DNA of 21,100 nt. Source: Verrucomicrobiia bacterium. GTDB lineage: Bacteria; Verrucomicrobiota; Verrucomicrobiia; Verrucomicrobiales; Akkermansiaceae. Position numbers and translations under genes: made by a program. Shown here one piece after another: positions 13,587 through 21,100 of this stretch. Position 1 is the stretch's first letter. Each line of letters opens with the position of its first letter. The DNA lies in NCBI GenBank assembly GCA_947460915.1, contig CANHKJ010000019.1, positions 1-21,100 on the forward strand, given 5' to 3'. Below the pieces are notes generated by a model. That model ran no database searches. It was given only the letters and a program-made list of their open reading frames with translations, and was not told the DNA's origin.

Positions 13587-15068
13587 ATGAGCGAAGCTTC
13601 CTTGAGTCGAAAATTGCTGGCGAATGTGTCGCAGGAGTTTTTCCGGCCGCTGTCACGTCCGTCTTCGGCGATCTACGTCGATTGCGCCGAGCGTTTGGCG
13701 GAGGAGGCGGGAGAAGCGGGGCGATTGCCGCATGCGGATGCGATCGCGATCATCCGCGAGGTGATTTCGGCGCATCCCGACATCACGCTCGATGACGATG
13801 AGGGGGCGAACATGCGCGATGCGCGGCAGCGTGCGGGTCAGTTGTTCAATCGTCTCTGCGATGCACGTTGGATGGAAGATCAGCAACTCGGCTTACACGA
13901 GCGTTTTGCCCTGATTTCACCGGGTCTGCGGCCCTTGTTGCGGATGTTGCGCGAGCTCGCGGAGGATGAAATTGCCGAGCTAAAAACTTTCGCGGACACG
14001 CTGAAGGGCGTCTGCCATACGCTCGAAAACACCAATGTATTTTTGCTAGAAGCAGGGCAGGAGGGGCAGATTCGTTCCGTTTTAAGCGATGTCACCGCGC
14101 GCTTGGAACATGCAATCGTGCAACTGCATGGCGTGGAAAAACTCATCGCGATCTTTGACCGTAAGCAACGTCTCAGCGACACGCCGGCGGAAACCTTGCG
14201 CCTGCTGTATGTCGAATTTGGCGTGGGCCAGCACATGATTTGCTATGACTCGCTGCGTCGCGGCGGACTGCTACCTCGACTCCAAGCGCTGCGGTTGCAA
14301 ATGGCGGACCACCGCGATAATCCGCTGGTCCGTGAGCAACTTGCTCAGGATCTTCAATTGCACTACAGTTACGATCCGAGCGAGGCCTATCATCACAGTG
14401 AAAAAATGCTGCGCAATGTCGAGCGTAAGCTCGCGAGCATTCGCTTGATCGCCGAGAGCATCGATGCCCGCATGGCTTCGTTCAACCACCTCTCCCTGCA
14501 ACGCTATCGTTATCAAACCGAGTTGCGAGGTCGTAAGCCCGAGGTAATCAAAAAATACTGCGATGTGATCAATCAATTGCACGAGCAACAGAAAACCTCG
14601 CATCTGCGTGATCAGGCTGGTGATTTTTCGCCGCTGGTCTCCGAGATGAAATGCTACTACGGCACTGATTCACTTGCACGCGTCCGCAAAGTCAAGGGCA
14701 GTGCCGACTTGAGCTTCGATTCCCAAGGTATCAATCGCGAGGAAAACGTCGAGGACACCATGGCAGGCCTGCGCGAACGCCAACGACTGGCCCTCACGCC
14801 ACAACGTGCCGCACGCTTGTTGCAGCAATTGTTGCCCGCAGCCAAAGGCGAACTCAGCACCGATGCCTTTCGTGCCAGTGATGACGATGAATTGCTCGAT
14901 CTGTTAGCCATCGCAGCCTTTGAAACAGCGGTGGGTATCAGCGGCAAAAGCATCACCTGGCAAGTCGATAGCCCAAGTCGCCCGCTCGGGCTTGAACCCG
15001 AAGCCATCCCCCGCGATCCACATTCCGGCTGGATGCTCGATCGTTTCACCATTACCCGTAAGAAATAA
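13587..15068 (+). CDS. jetA: JetA/MksF-like kleisin subunit of a Wadjet/MksBEF SMC complex
   Basis: A 493-residue protein. The N-terminal ~120 residues (ANVSQEFFRPLSRPSSAIYV; HADAIAIIREVISAHPDITL; FNRLCDARWMEDQQLGLHER) look like the winged-helix start of JetA-family kleisins, in which 'phe-x-pro-leu-x-x-pro' and 'arg-leu-x-x-x-x-trp-x-x-x' are typical. A long helical middle (about 130-340) and a C-terminal segment with DDDELLDLLAIAAFETAV follow. In MukBEF, MksBEF and Wadjet, this subunit bridges the two SMC heads and carries the MukE-type subunit. The family is assigned partly from its neighbours, and style suggests type II Wadjet rather than the DUF3375 type. The ATG at 13587 was chosen; a TTG at 13545 would add 14 residues. 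jetB follows 14 bp later. Confidence 0.82.
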   Translation: MSEASLSRKLLANVSQEFFRPLSRPSSAIYVDCAERLAEEAGEAGRLPHADAIAIIREVISAHPDITLDDDEGANMRDARQRAGQLFNRLCDARWMEDQQLGLHERFALISPGLRPLLRMLRELAEDEIAELKTFADTLKGVCHTLENTNVFLLEAGQEGQIRSVLSDVTARLEHAIVQLHGVEKLIAIFDRKQRLSDTPAETLRLLYVEFGVGQHMICYDSLRRGGLLPRLQALRLQMADHRDNPLVREQLAQDLQLHYSYDPSEAYHHSEKMLRNVERKLASIRLIAESIDARMASFNHLSLQRYRYQTELRGRKPEVIKKYCDVINQLHEQQKTSHLRDQAGDFSPLVSEMKCYYGTDSLARVRKVKGSADLSFDSQGINREENVEDTMAGLRERQRLALTPQRAARLLQQLLPAAKGELSTDAFRASDDDELLDLLAIAAFETAVGISGKSITWQVDSPSRPLGLEPEAIPRDPHSGWMLDRFTITRKK

Positions 15069-15082
15069 CGCATTTCCCCATC

Positions 15083-15712
15083 ATGTCTGAATCCCATAAA
15101 AATTGGCCGTCGTTTTGGTCGGAGGTTCCTGAGGAAGATCGCGCCACGTTGCGTGAGGTGCTTGCGGATTTGTTAGGTCGTGGAGTGATCCTTGGCGATA
15201 CCGCATCGGGCCGCGATCAATTTCTGTTAGTGCGCGATCATTACCAAAAGCATCTGGAGGATTATCTCTCGGTGCTGGGTATGAGTTTGATCATCGATGA
15301 TGATTTTTGTCTGCTGCAAGCGCAACCTCGAAGTGAAGATTGTGCGTTGTTGGCGCAGTTCAGCAAGGATGAAACATTGTTGCTGTTAGTGTTATGGCGC
15401 GCCTGGGATGACGAGCGCAGCAATCATGCACGCCAGACGGTGATTTTGCCGGTGGATGAAGTTTGGCAAAAATTCCGCAATACCTTTGACAAAATTGATC
15501 CTCCCGAAAAAACTCATCTCGAAGCGATGCTGGGTAAATTCAAGCGTCATCGATTGGTGCGCACCAGCAAGCCCGATGGCGCGACGCAACTCGGCGAAAT
15601 GATGATCGAGATCCTACCCAGTCTTCCACGCGTGATTCCTTTTGATTCGCTCGAAGCCTACCTCGACCGCCTCGCACTCTACCAAGCACCGACCTCTTCC
15701 CAAGACTCATGA
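15083..15712 (+). CDS. jetB: JetB/MksE-like (DUF4194) subunit
   Basis: A 209-residue protein of the size and style of the MukE-like DUF4194 family. LREVLADLLGRGVILGDTAS, then a winged-helix-like stretch (HYQKHLEDYLSVLGMSLIID), then LLLLVLWRAWDDE, where MukE-type proteins carry a conserved 'L-x-x-x-L-x-x-x' helix, and finally KFKRHRLVRTSKPDG and IEILPSLPRVIPFDSLEAYL. MukE-type proteins bind the kleisin and modulate the SMC ATPase. It sits between jetA (14 bp gap) and jetC; its TGA overlaps the jetC ATG (ATGA, 15709-15712), so the two are translationally coupled. The individual protein is too divergent for certain assignment from sequence alone; its place between a kleisin-like gene and an SMC ATPase makes the call. 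Confidence 0.82.
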   Translation: MSESHKNWPSFWSEVPEEDRATLREVLADLLGRGVILGDTASGRDQFLLVRDHYQKHLEDYLSVLGMSLIIDDDFCLLQAQPRSEDCALLAQFSKDETLLLLVLWRAWDDERSNHARQTVILPVDEVWQKFRNTFDKIDPPEKTHLEAMLGKFKRHRLVRTSKPDGATQLGEMMIEILPSLPRVIPFDSLEAYLDRLALYQAPTSSQDS

Positions 15713-18700
15713 AACGCGTTCACATCAGCCGCATCATTGCGATCAATTGGTATGGCTATCAGAAAATGATCGACCTCTCCGGCCTCACGCTCATCACCGG
15801 CGCAAATGGCTCGGGCAAGAGCGTTTTGTTAGATTTGATCCAGTTTGTGATGCTCGGCGAAAATCTCAGCCGATTTAACAAAGCGGCTGCTGGTGCGGGT
15901 AGTGGACGCTCCTTACGCGGATACTGCCTTTGCGATACCAATACGCAATCGGCCGATGGTCAGGAGCGCTATCTCCGTCAATCCAGCGTCACCTTTGCTG
16001 CTCTGGAATTTGCCTGGCCTGCCGATGCGCAGGGCGAAATCCGTCGCGAAACATGGGGAGCTCGCATCGAATATGAAAGCCCGACAGCGAAGCCGCGCAC
16101 GCTGTGGTTCACCTTGCCGCAACGCATGGAGACCGAACATTTTTTCATCAAAACGCTCGATGGCAAATCGGAGTTCATGCCCGAAAATGAATTTCGCGTG
16201 CACGTCAAACGCGACCTCGGTGGTGAGTTGTTTGATCGCCAAGCCTCTTACCTCGATGAAATGGCCAGCCGCGTGCACCTGGGATTTGATCGCATTCAGA
16301 TGAACAAAACGCTACCGAACTCGATGGCATTCCAGCCTGTCGAATCGTTCGAACGTTTCATCCGTGATTATTTGTTAGAGCCGGGATTGCCTGATGTCAA
16401 AGCCGTGCGCATGAGCGTGGATGCTCATCGTCGCGCGCAGGATCGGCTCGGAAAAATGCAGGATCAGTATGAGCGATTAAAGCGCATTTGCGATCAGCAT
16501 ACGCGCTATGATCGTGCCGCTACCGAAGAGAAAATCTATCGCCACCTGCGCGATGCTTTGATTCATCTCGAAAAAGAGGAAGCACTGCAACAACGCAAGG
16601 ATCGCTTGGAATCACTGCGCATCCAAAATGCCGAAGATCTTTCCGCACATGATTCCGTGATGCAGGAAATTTCTGAAACCGATCAGCAGTATCAGGCCGT
16701 TTGTTTGGTCGCGGGCAAGGATAGTCAAGTGGCGATGCTCAATGAGAACCGTCACAAGCATGCCGAGCTCAGCAAAGAGGTCGATCAATTGCGCGATGCT
16801 GCCAAGTCCGCCAAAGAATTCCTCTATACCAAGACCACGCACTGGAAACAATGGCTGCGCCACGCGGAAGAAATTTCGTTAGAAATCCCAGCCATCGCCG
16901 AAACGCGTCTCAAAGCGATGCAAGGCGCCGATGAGGCGGCGGGCTTGGATGCCGTGGAGCGCATGCCCGCGGTGTTTGAAATGCTCAAATCACAGGCACA
17001 CGACGAGCTACGGCCCTTAGAGGAAAAACTGCGCGAACTGGAGAGCAAGCAATCGCGCTTGAATCGTGACATCGAGGAGCTTCAACGCAAGGGCAGCACG
17101 ATGTCATCGCCTTTGCTCGATCACCTCAAATCGCGAGGTCAGCGAGCGGAGGCATTGGCGCGGGTGATTGAGGTCAAGGAAGAAGCCGAGGCATGGTGGC
17201 CATTGTTGGAAAATCTGTTAGACGACAAGCGTCATGCGATTTTAGTAGATGATTTTGCCTCCGCATGGGAGCAAGCACGGCAACAACGCCTGCCCGATGA
17301 ATGGCTGGTGAATCCCAAAGAAATTGCCGATGCGAGTAGTTCCGTCAAAGCCGGCACCGTGGCGGCATTGTTTGAAACCAAGCATCCGCTTGCGCAGCAA
17401 TACTTGCAGCATGCCTTTGGTGATATGGTTTGTGTGGCCAATGTCCAGGCCTTAGAAAAACATCCGCGTGGTTTTTCGCAAGATGGCTGGCTCAAAGATC
17501 CGCCGCATCGCCGATTGATCACCCCATCGCGCGAACTCAGCATTGGCGAGGAAGGCATGCGGCGTTTGCGCGATCTGCGACTCGCCGAATTGGAGCAAAC
17601 GCAGCAAGAACTCGGCTCGATTAAACATCGGCGGGATCAATGGAGAAATTTTCTGCATCGGGGAAATGAATGGAGCCTTTCGCAAGGAGAACGTCCATCT
17701 GGCACCTCGCGCTTGCATCGTTTGCCTGATTTGCGCAAGCAATTGTTGCAACTCGATGAGACGATCAAATTGCTCGCGACACCTGAACGCGAGGCGGCCG
17801 TTGCGCAGATGAATCAGCTTCACAAAACGCTGCTTGGCTTAAATGAGCGCAAGGGTAAGTTGATGAGCGTGATCCAAGATTTTTCGCAAAAAGAACGCGA
17901 ATTGATCGATGCGATCCTGAGTTTGGAGGAAGAAGAAAATGAGGCGCGCTTGCAGAAAACACTATCGCGAGAGAGCACGCCGCAAATCCGCGATGCTGAG
18001 ATTCAAGAGCGCATTGAGCAGGCGATGAAGCAATATGTACGCTGGCCGCAGCGCATCGAAGGCGCTTCTGCGATCATTCACAGTTGCGTCGCTGATGCTG
18101 ACAAAGCACGCCGTGAGCGTGATATGGAACGCCGGGCGCTGGTCGAGGCCCATCGCGAGCTTACCGATAGTTTTGACGTCAACGACGATGGAAATGCGGC
18201 GTACCAAGCCCGTTGCACCGAGCTGGAAACGCATGAGTTAGAACGCTACACGTCGGCTGCGGAGGATGCGCGCCGCGAGTGGGAAGAGCGCTTGCAGCAT
18301 CAAGTACTCGATGTGTTGAAGGAAAAACTGGAGGAAGCCGAGCGCACCAAACGCGAGCTGAATCGGGCGATGGACCACAACATTGGTGGCTGGAAGTATC
18401 AGCTCTCAATGCGCATGGATCGCGCGCACAGTGCGATCTGGACATTGGTCGAAAAAGGTCTGAGTGCGGGGCTGGAACTTTTTGCCGCAAGCGGTAAAGA
18501 AGACATCGAGCGCGCGAAGGAAGCACTGATGACAGCCATCGAAAATGCCGAAGATCCGCGCCATCAAAAAGCGTTAGATTATCGCTACTACCACCAATGG
18601 GACATCCAGGCGATCCCTGCGGGCAAGACCGATGCCGCCGCGATTTCGCTCAACAAGAACGCCAAAAAGCAATCCGGCGGTGAAAACCAAGCGCCGTTTT

Positions 18701-19029
18701 TCGTGGCGATGCTTGCGGCATTTCAACGCGTCTATGACCTCGGACGCAAGCATCACAACTGCAATCTCGGCATCGTCATCATGGACGAGGCCTTCTCGAA
18801 ATTATCGGGCGATCGCATCGATGACTGTCTCGCCTTGGCACGGAATTTCGGCCTGCAACTGATCATGGCATTCCCAGAAGACCGCTTGCCGACGATGATT
18901 CAGCATGCAGAGACCGTGGTGCAATGTCGTGTGCATCGCACCTACGATGAAGCTTCGGGCCAGATTCAAAATATCGAAAACTGGTGCATCCGCGTCGATC
19001 GCGAGCGTTTGATCGAGAATTTGCTTTGA
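15709..19029 (+). CDS. jetC: JetC/MksB-like SMC ATPase
   Basis: A 1106-residue SMC-type ATPase. Walker A GANGSGKS is at residues 31-38 after the typical 'I-x-x-x-N-W-Y-G-Y' start. The ABC signature SGGENQ begins at 989, and Walker B GIVIMDEAF has Asp1026-Glu1027 (catalytic Glu), followed by the D-loop FSKL and LQLIMAFPED. Between the heads are coiled coils (about 235-470 and 630-930, rich in Glu, Arg, Leu and Gln) around a globular hinge near 475-630 (ARVIEVKEEAEAWWPLLENL and HAILVDDFASAWEQA). The length fits MksB/JetC (about 950-1150) and is shorter than MukB. All ATPase residues are present, so the complex should be active in DNA loop extrusion. It is the last gene of the operon; no JetD nuclease follows. 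Confidence 0.9.
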   Translation: MKRVHISRIIAINWYGYQKMIDLSGLTLITGANGSGKSVLLDLIQFVMLGENLSRFNKAAAGAGSGRSLRGYCLCDTNTQSADGQERYLRQSSVTFAALEFAWPADAQGEIRRETWGARIEYESPTAKPRTLWFTLPQRMETEHFFIKTLDGKSEFMPENEFRVHVKRDLGGELFDRQASYLDEMASRVHLGFDRIQMNKTLPNSMAFQPVESFERFIRDYLLEPGLPDVKAVRMSVDAHRRAQDRLGKMQDQYERLKRICDQHTRYDRAATEEKIYRHLRDALIHLEKEEALQQRKDRLESLRIQNAEDLSAHDSVMQEISETDQQYQAVCLVAGKDSQVAMLNENRHKHAELSKEVDQLRDAAKSAKEFLYTKTTHWKQWLRHAEEISLEIPAIAETRLKAMQGADEAAGLDAVERMPAVFEMLKSQAHDELRPLEEKLRELESKQSRLNRDIEELQRKGSTMSSPLLDHLKSRGQRAEALARVIEVKEEAEAWWPLLENLLDDKRHAILVDDFASAWEQARQQRLPDEWLVNPKEIADASSSVKAGTVAALFETKHPLAQQYLQHAFGDMVCVANVQALEKHPRGFSQDGWLKDPPHRRLITPSRELSIGEEGMRRLRDLRLAELEQTQQELGSIKHRRDQWRNFLHRGNEWSLSQGERPSGTSRLHRLPDLRKQLLQLDETIKLLATPEREAAVAQMNQLHKTLLGLNERKGKLMSVIQDFSQKERELIDAILSLEEEENEARLQKTLSRESTPQIRDAEIQERIEQAMKQYVRWPQRIEGASAIIHSCVADADKARRERDMERRALVEAHRELTDSFDVNDDGNAAYQARCTELETHELERYTSAAEDARREWEERLQHQVLDVLKEKLEEAERTKRELNRAMDHNIGGWKYQLSMRMDRAHSAIWTLVEKGLSAGLELFAASGKEDIERAKEALMTAIENAEDPRHQKALDYRYYHQWDIQAIPAGKTDAAAISLNKNAKKQSGGENQAPFFVAMLAAFQRVYDLGRKHHNCNLGIVIMDEAFSKLSGDRIDDCLALARNFGLQLIMAFPEDRLPTMIQHAETVVQCRVHRTYDEASGQIQNIENWCIRVDRERLIENLL

Positions 19030-19108
19030 TGAAAAATGGAGTTTTTGTCGTTTGCTAGTAATTACTTATGCCTCGGCTGCGACTAAAGTCAATTTCTAGG
19101 TTCTAGGG

Positions 19109-19124
19109 AATCTATACATAGATT
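19109..19124. promoter_or_regulatory. Palindrome upstream of the autotransporter gene
   Basis: AATCTAT-AC-ATAGATT is a perfect 7-bp inverted repeat with a 2-base centre, 83 bp before the ATG at 19208. Its operator-like symmetry and position suggest a repressor or activator site, but no factor can be named. It could equally be part of a weak hairpin after jetC. Confidence 0.35.
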
Positions 19125-19179
19125 AGGCGAAATTAATCCAATTTTTTCTTGCTGTCCCATGATTTGGCATGCTAATTGT

Positions 19180-19196
19180 TTTTCTGTAGCAGAAAA
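19180..19196 (+). promoter_or_regulatory. Small hairpin in the leader of the autotransporter gene
   Basis: TTTTCTG-TAG-CAGAAAA is a perfect 7-bp stem with a 3-base loop, ending 11 bases before the start codon. It occupies the place where a Shine-Dalgarno sequence would be expected; none is present. It may influence translation or mRNA stability. Confidence 0.35.
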
Positions 19197-19207
19197 CAAA
19201 GCATATT

Positions 19208-21100
19208 ATGAAACGTAAAAACCCAAAATTGATGTCTTCTTGGTTCCGCGGTAACAAAGCGGTAATAAAATTGCAAATGGCTTTTGCCGTTTGCCTCGTA
19301 TCTCAGGCTAAAGCAGCAAGTGTTTATTGGGATGCTAATGGCGATATAACTGGCGCCGGCGCTGCGCCAGCTGGCATCTGGGGCACGGACGAATTTTGGA
19401 ATACTACGGCAGAGGGTGACGTCACAGCACCCGGAGCATGGGTTGATGGGGATACCGCAGTTTTCGCTTCAGGCACTGACGCTGTAGATGCCTATACTGT
19501 TAACACAACTGGAACAATTAACGTTTCGGGTTTGGTTTTTGAGGAGGGTACACCCACGATTGCGGGTTCGGGCAGCCTCAATTTTGGAGCAGGACCAGTC
19601 GTTTTATCTGGTGCCGGCAACGGAGTTATTGCAGCAAATGTTTCTGGCACAGGATTGAACAAAAATCAAGGAGGCACCGTAGCCCTGTCAGGAATTACGA
19701 CTGTAACGGGAAATCTGAATGTACATGCTGGCACGCTCACTATAGCTGGTCCAATGACTGTATCTGGTGATCTTCGTTTTAGCTGGAACAACACAGGCGG
19801 CACACAAAACCTGATTATTCAAACTGGAGCTAACATTACAGCAGATCGCTTCATCATGGCAGATTTGTATTATGTGAATGATACGGTAAGTCACACGGGG
19901 GGAACATTGAATGTAAATGGATCGAATGATAGCAATGGAACAGGAGCATCGTTTTTACTGGGCCACTGGGGTTATGGTTCTTCATCGGTTTACAATATTT
20001 CGGGTGGCACCTTAAATGCTCCCAATGCGCGCCTAAGCTTGGGCTGGGACCGCTCTAACGTAGAATTAAATCAATCGGGTGGCACAGCAAATTTACGCGG
20101 CATCAATCTCAACAATGGTAGAGGAAATGCAGCATCCTACAATCTTACTGGAGGCCGATTGAACATTGGCGTTGGTGGAATCAACAACCAAGCAAACAAG
20201 TCCATCAATGCGGGAAATGCTACAATTGGTGCAAGTGCAAACTGGATATCGACTAAGGCAATCAATCTAACAAGCTCCGTTACTTTTGATACATTGGATT
20301 CTGTGGACAGCACAACTCCGCGGACGATCATTCTCTCAAATGGAGCAATCGGCTTAGGTGGGATCATCAAAAATGGATCAGGGACATTGTCTCTGGGCAT
20401 AAACCCGAGCGGAAGTAATTACACCGGCGATACGACCATCAACGCTGGTCGTTTTCATGCAGGATCGGCACTTGCTAGCAAGTTGTTTGCCAATGCTGGA
20501 ACCATTATCGGAACAGGATCCGCAAGTAACCCTGGGCCGAGCGTTATCAATGATCTGGATGCCGATGGGACAACATTTAACTTCCGTGTCGGTGGTGCGA
20601 TGAGCGACTCTCTCGATGTATTGGATTTGAATGTTGTTTCAGCGTCACAGGTATCATTGTCTCCCGCCGGACCTTTGTTGATTGGTGATGAGTTCACCGT
20701 CATCAAGTATGATACATTGGGCGGCATTGGTTTTGCAGGGCTCACAGCTGCGGCTCTTCCCAATCCGCATTACAGCGCAAACTTGGTTCACGATGCAGGT
20801 GCTAAGGAAGTTAAGTTGGTTGTCACTGGTGCCGATAGTATTTTATGGACAGGTACCGCTAGCTCAGCTTGGGACATCAACACGACTGCGAACTGGAAAC
20901 TGGAAAGCAGCTCATCAGCATCCAAATTCTTCAATGATGACGTCATCACCTTTGACGACACAGCAACCACTGGAACTGTAACTCTAGCCGCAGACGTTGC
21001 GCCCGCATCGGTGCTGTTTATCAATGACTCTCTCGACTACACGGTTTCTGGAAGTGGCAAAATTTCAGGTCCCTTAGGAATCACCAAATCAGGTACTGGA
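19208..21100 (+). CDS. Autotransporter-associated beta-strand-repeat surface protein, 3' end cut
   Basis: An open frame of 631 codons continuing past the window end. Residues 1 to about 37 form an extended signal peptide: a basic n-region of ~20 residues, a hydrophobic core (LQMAFAVCLVSQ) and an AKAAS cleavage site. The mature part is Gly/Asn/Thr/Ser-rich with few charges, as in right-handed beta-helices. It opens with VYWDANGDITGAG...GIW and later has a second such unit, ILWTGTASSAWDINTTANW (~545-563). Residues about 385-418 (IIKNGSGTLSLG, NYTGDTTINAGRFHAGS) match the autotransporter-associated beta-strand repeat (TIGR02601 pattern), and a further copy starts at the window edge. Between about 240 and 320 a shorter unit recurs (YNISGGTLN, LNQSGGTAN, YNLTGGRLN). 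Such proteins in Verrucomicrobia often end in a PEP-CTERM or autotransporter domain, which is not visible here. Confidence 0.9.
   Translation, partial: MKRKNPKLMSSWFRGNKAVIKLQMAFAVCLVSQAKAASVYWDANGDITGAGAAPAGIWGTDEFWNTTAEGDVTAPGAWVDGDTAVFASGTDAVDAYTVNTTGTINVSGLVFEEGTPTIAGSGSLNFGAGPVVLSGAGNGVIAANVSGTGLNKNQGGTVALSGITTVTGNLNVHAGTLTIAGPMTVSGDLRFSWNNTGGTQNLIIQTGANITADRFIMADLYYVNDTVSHTGGTLNVNGSNDSNGTGASFLLGHWGYGSSSVYNISGGTLNAPNARLSLGWDRSNVELNQSGGTANLRGINLNNGRGNAASYNLTGGRLNIGVGGINNQANKSINAGNATIGASANWISTKAINLTSSVTFDTLDSVDSTTPRTIILSNGAIGLGGIIKNGSGTLSLGINPSGSNYTGDTTINAGRFHAGSALASKLFANAGTIIGTGSASNPGPSVINDLDADGTTFNFRVGGAMSDSLDVLDLNVVSASQVSLSPAGPLLIGDEFTVIKYDTLGGIGFAGLTAAALPNPHYSANLVHDAGAKEVKLVVTGADSILWTGTASSAWDINTTANWKLESSSSASKFFNDDVITFDDTATTGTVTLAADVAPASVLFINDSLDYTVSGSGKISGPLGITKSGTG

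Noticed and set aside
1..21100. CRISPR arrays, tRNA/rRNA genes, insertion sequences
   Set aside because: Looked for on both strands; no regularly spaced direct repeats, tRNA-like TTC-arm sequence or transposase was seen.

Overview
The window looks like chromosomal DNA from a Gram-negative member of the Planctomycetes-Verrucomicrobia group, most likely Verrucomicrobia. The pointers are an autotransporter-type beta-strand-repeat surface protein, lipoproteins, an OmpA-domain envelope protein, an osmoregulated periplasmic glucan locus, GGCGGC-type intergenic repeats and mostly poor Shine-Dalgarno sequences. The assignment rests on protein style and recollection, not on a marker gene; no rRNA or tRNA was seen.

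Region 1 (1-2563): on the minus strand, the start of a small lipoprotein and an inner-membrane-anchored OmpA-domain protein; on the plus strand, a Lys/Ala-rich protein with a DUF2934-like tail, then a PII nitrogen regulator (glnB) that carries a good sigma-54-type promoter and a strong intrinsic terminator.

Region 2 (2646-7069): a plus-strand operon opgG - unknown membrane protein - opgH for osmoregulated periplasmic glucans. OpgH polymerises and exports the glucan at the inner membrane, OpgG processes it in the periplasm, and the middle gene is translationally coupled to opgG.

Region 3 (7082-11998): a convergent minus-strand gene for a RecB/AddA-type helicase-nuclease without a visible AddB partner, then two small minus-strand genes (a lipoprotein and a signal-anchored hypothetical) separated by an integron attC-like imperfect hairpin, then about 650 bp of non-coding DNA full of short hairpins and ending in the gnd terminator.

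Region 4 (11999-19029): minus-strand gnd (6-phosphogluconate dehydrogenase) and, divergently, a tight three-gene operon encoding a MukBEF-like/MksBEF/Wadjet SMC complex: JetA-like kleisin, JetB-like MukE homologue and JetC-like SMC ATPase. The nuclease JetD that completes a Wadjet anti-plasmid system is not encoded next to it. This is the most interesting object in the window.

Region 5 (19030-21100): a short regulatory region with two small palindromes and the first 631 codons of a secreted autotransporter-repeat protein that runs off the window end.
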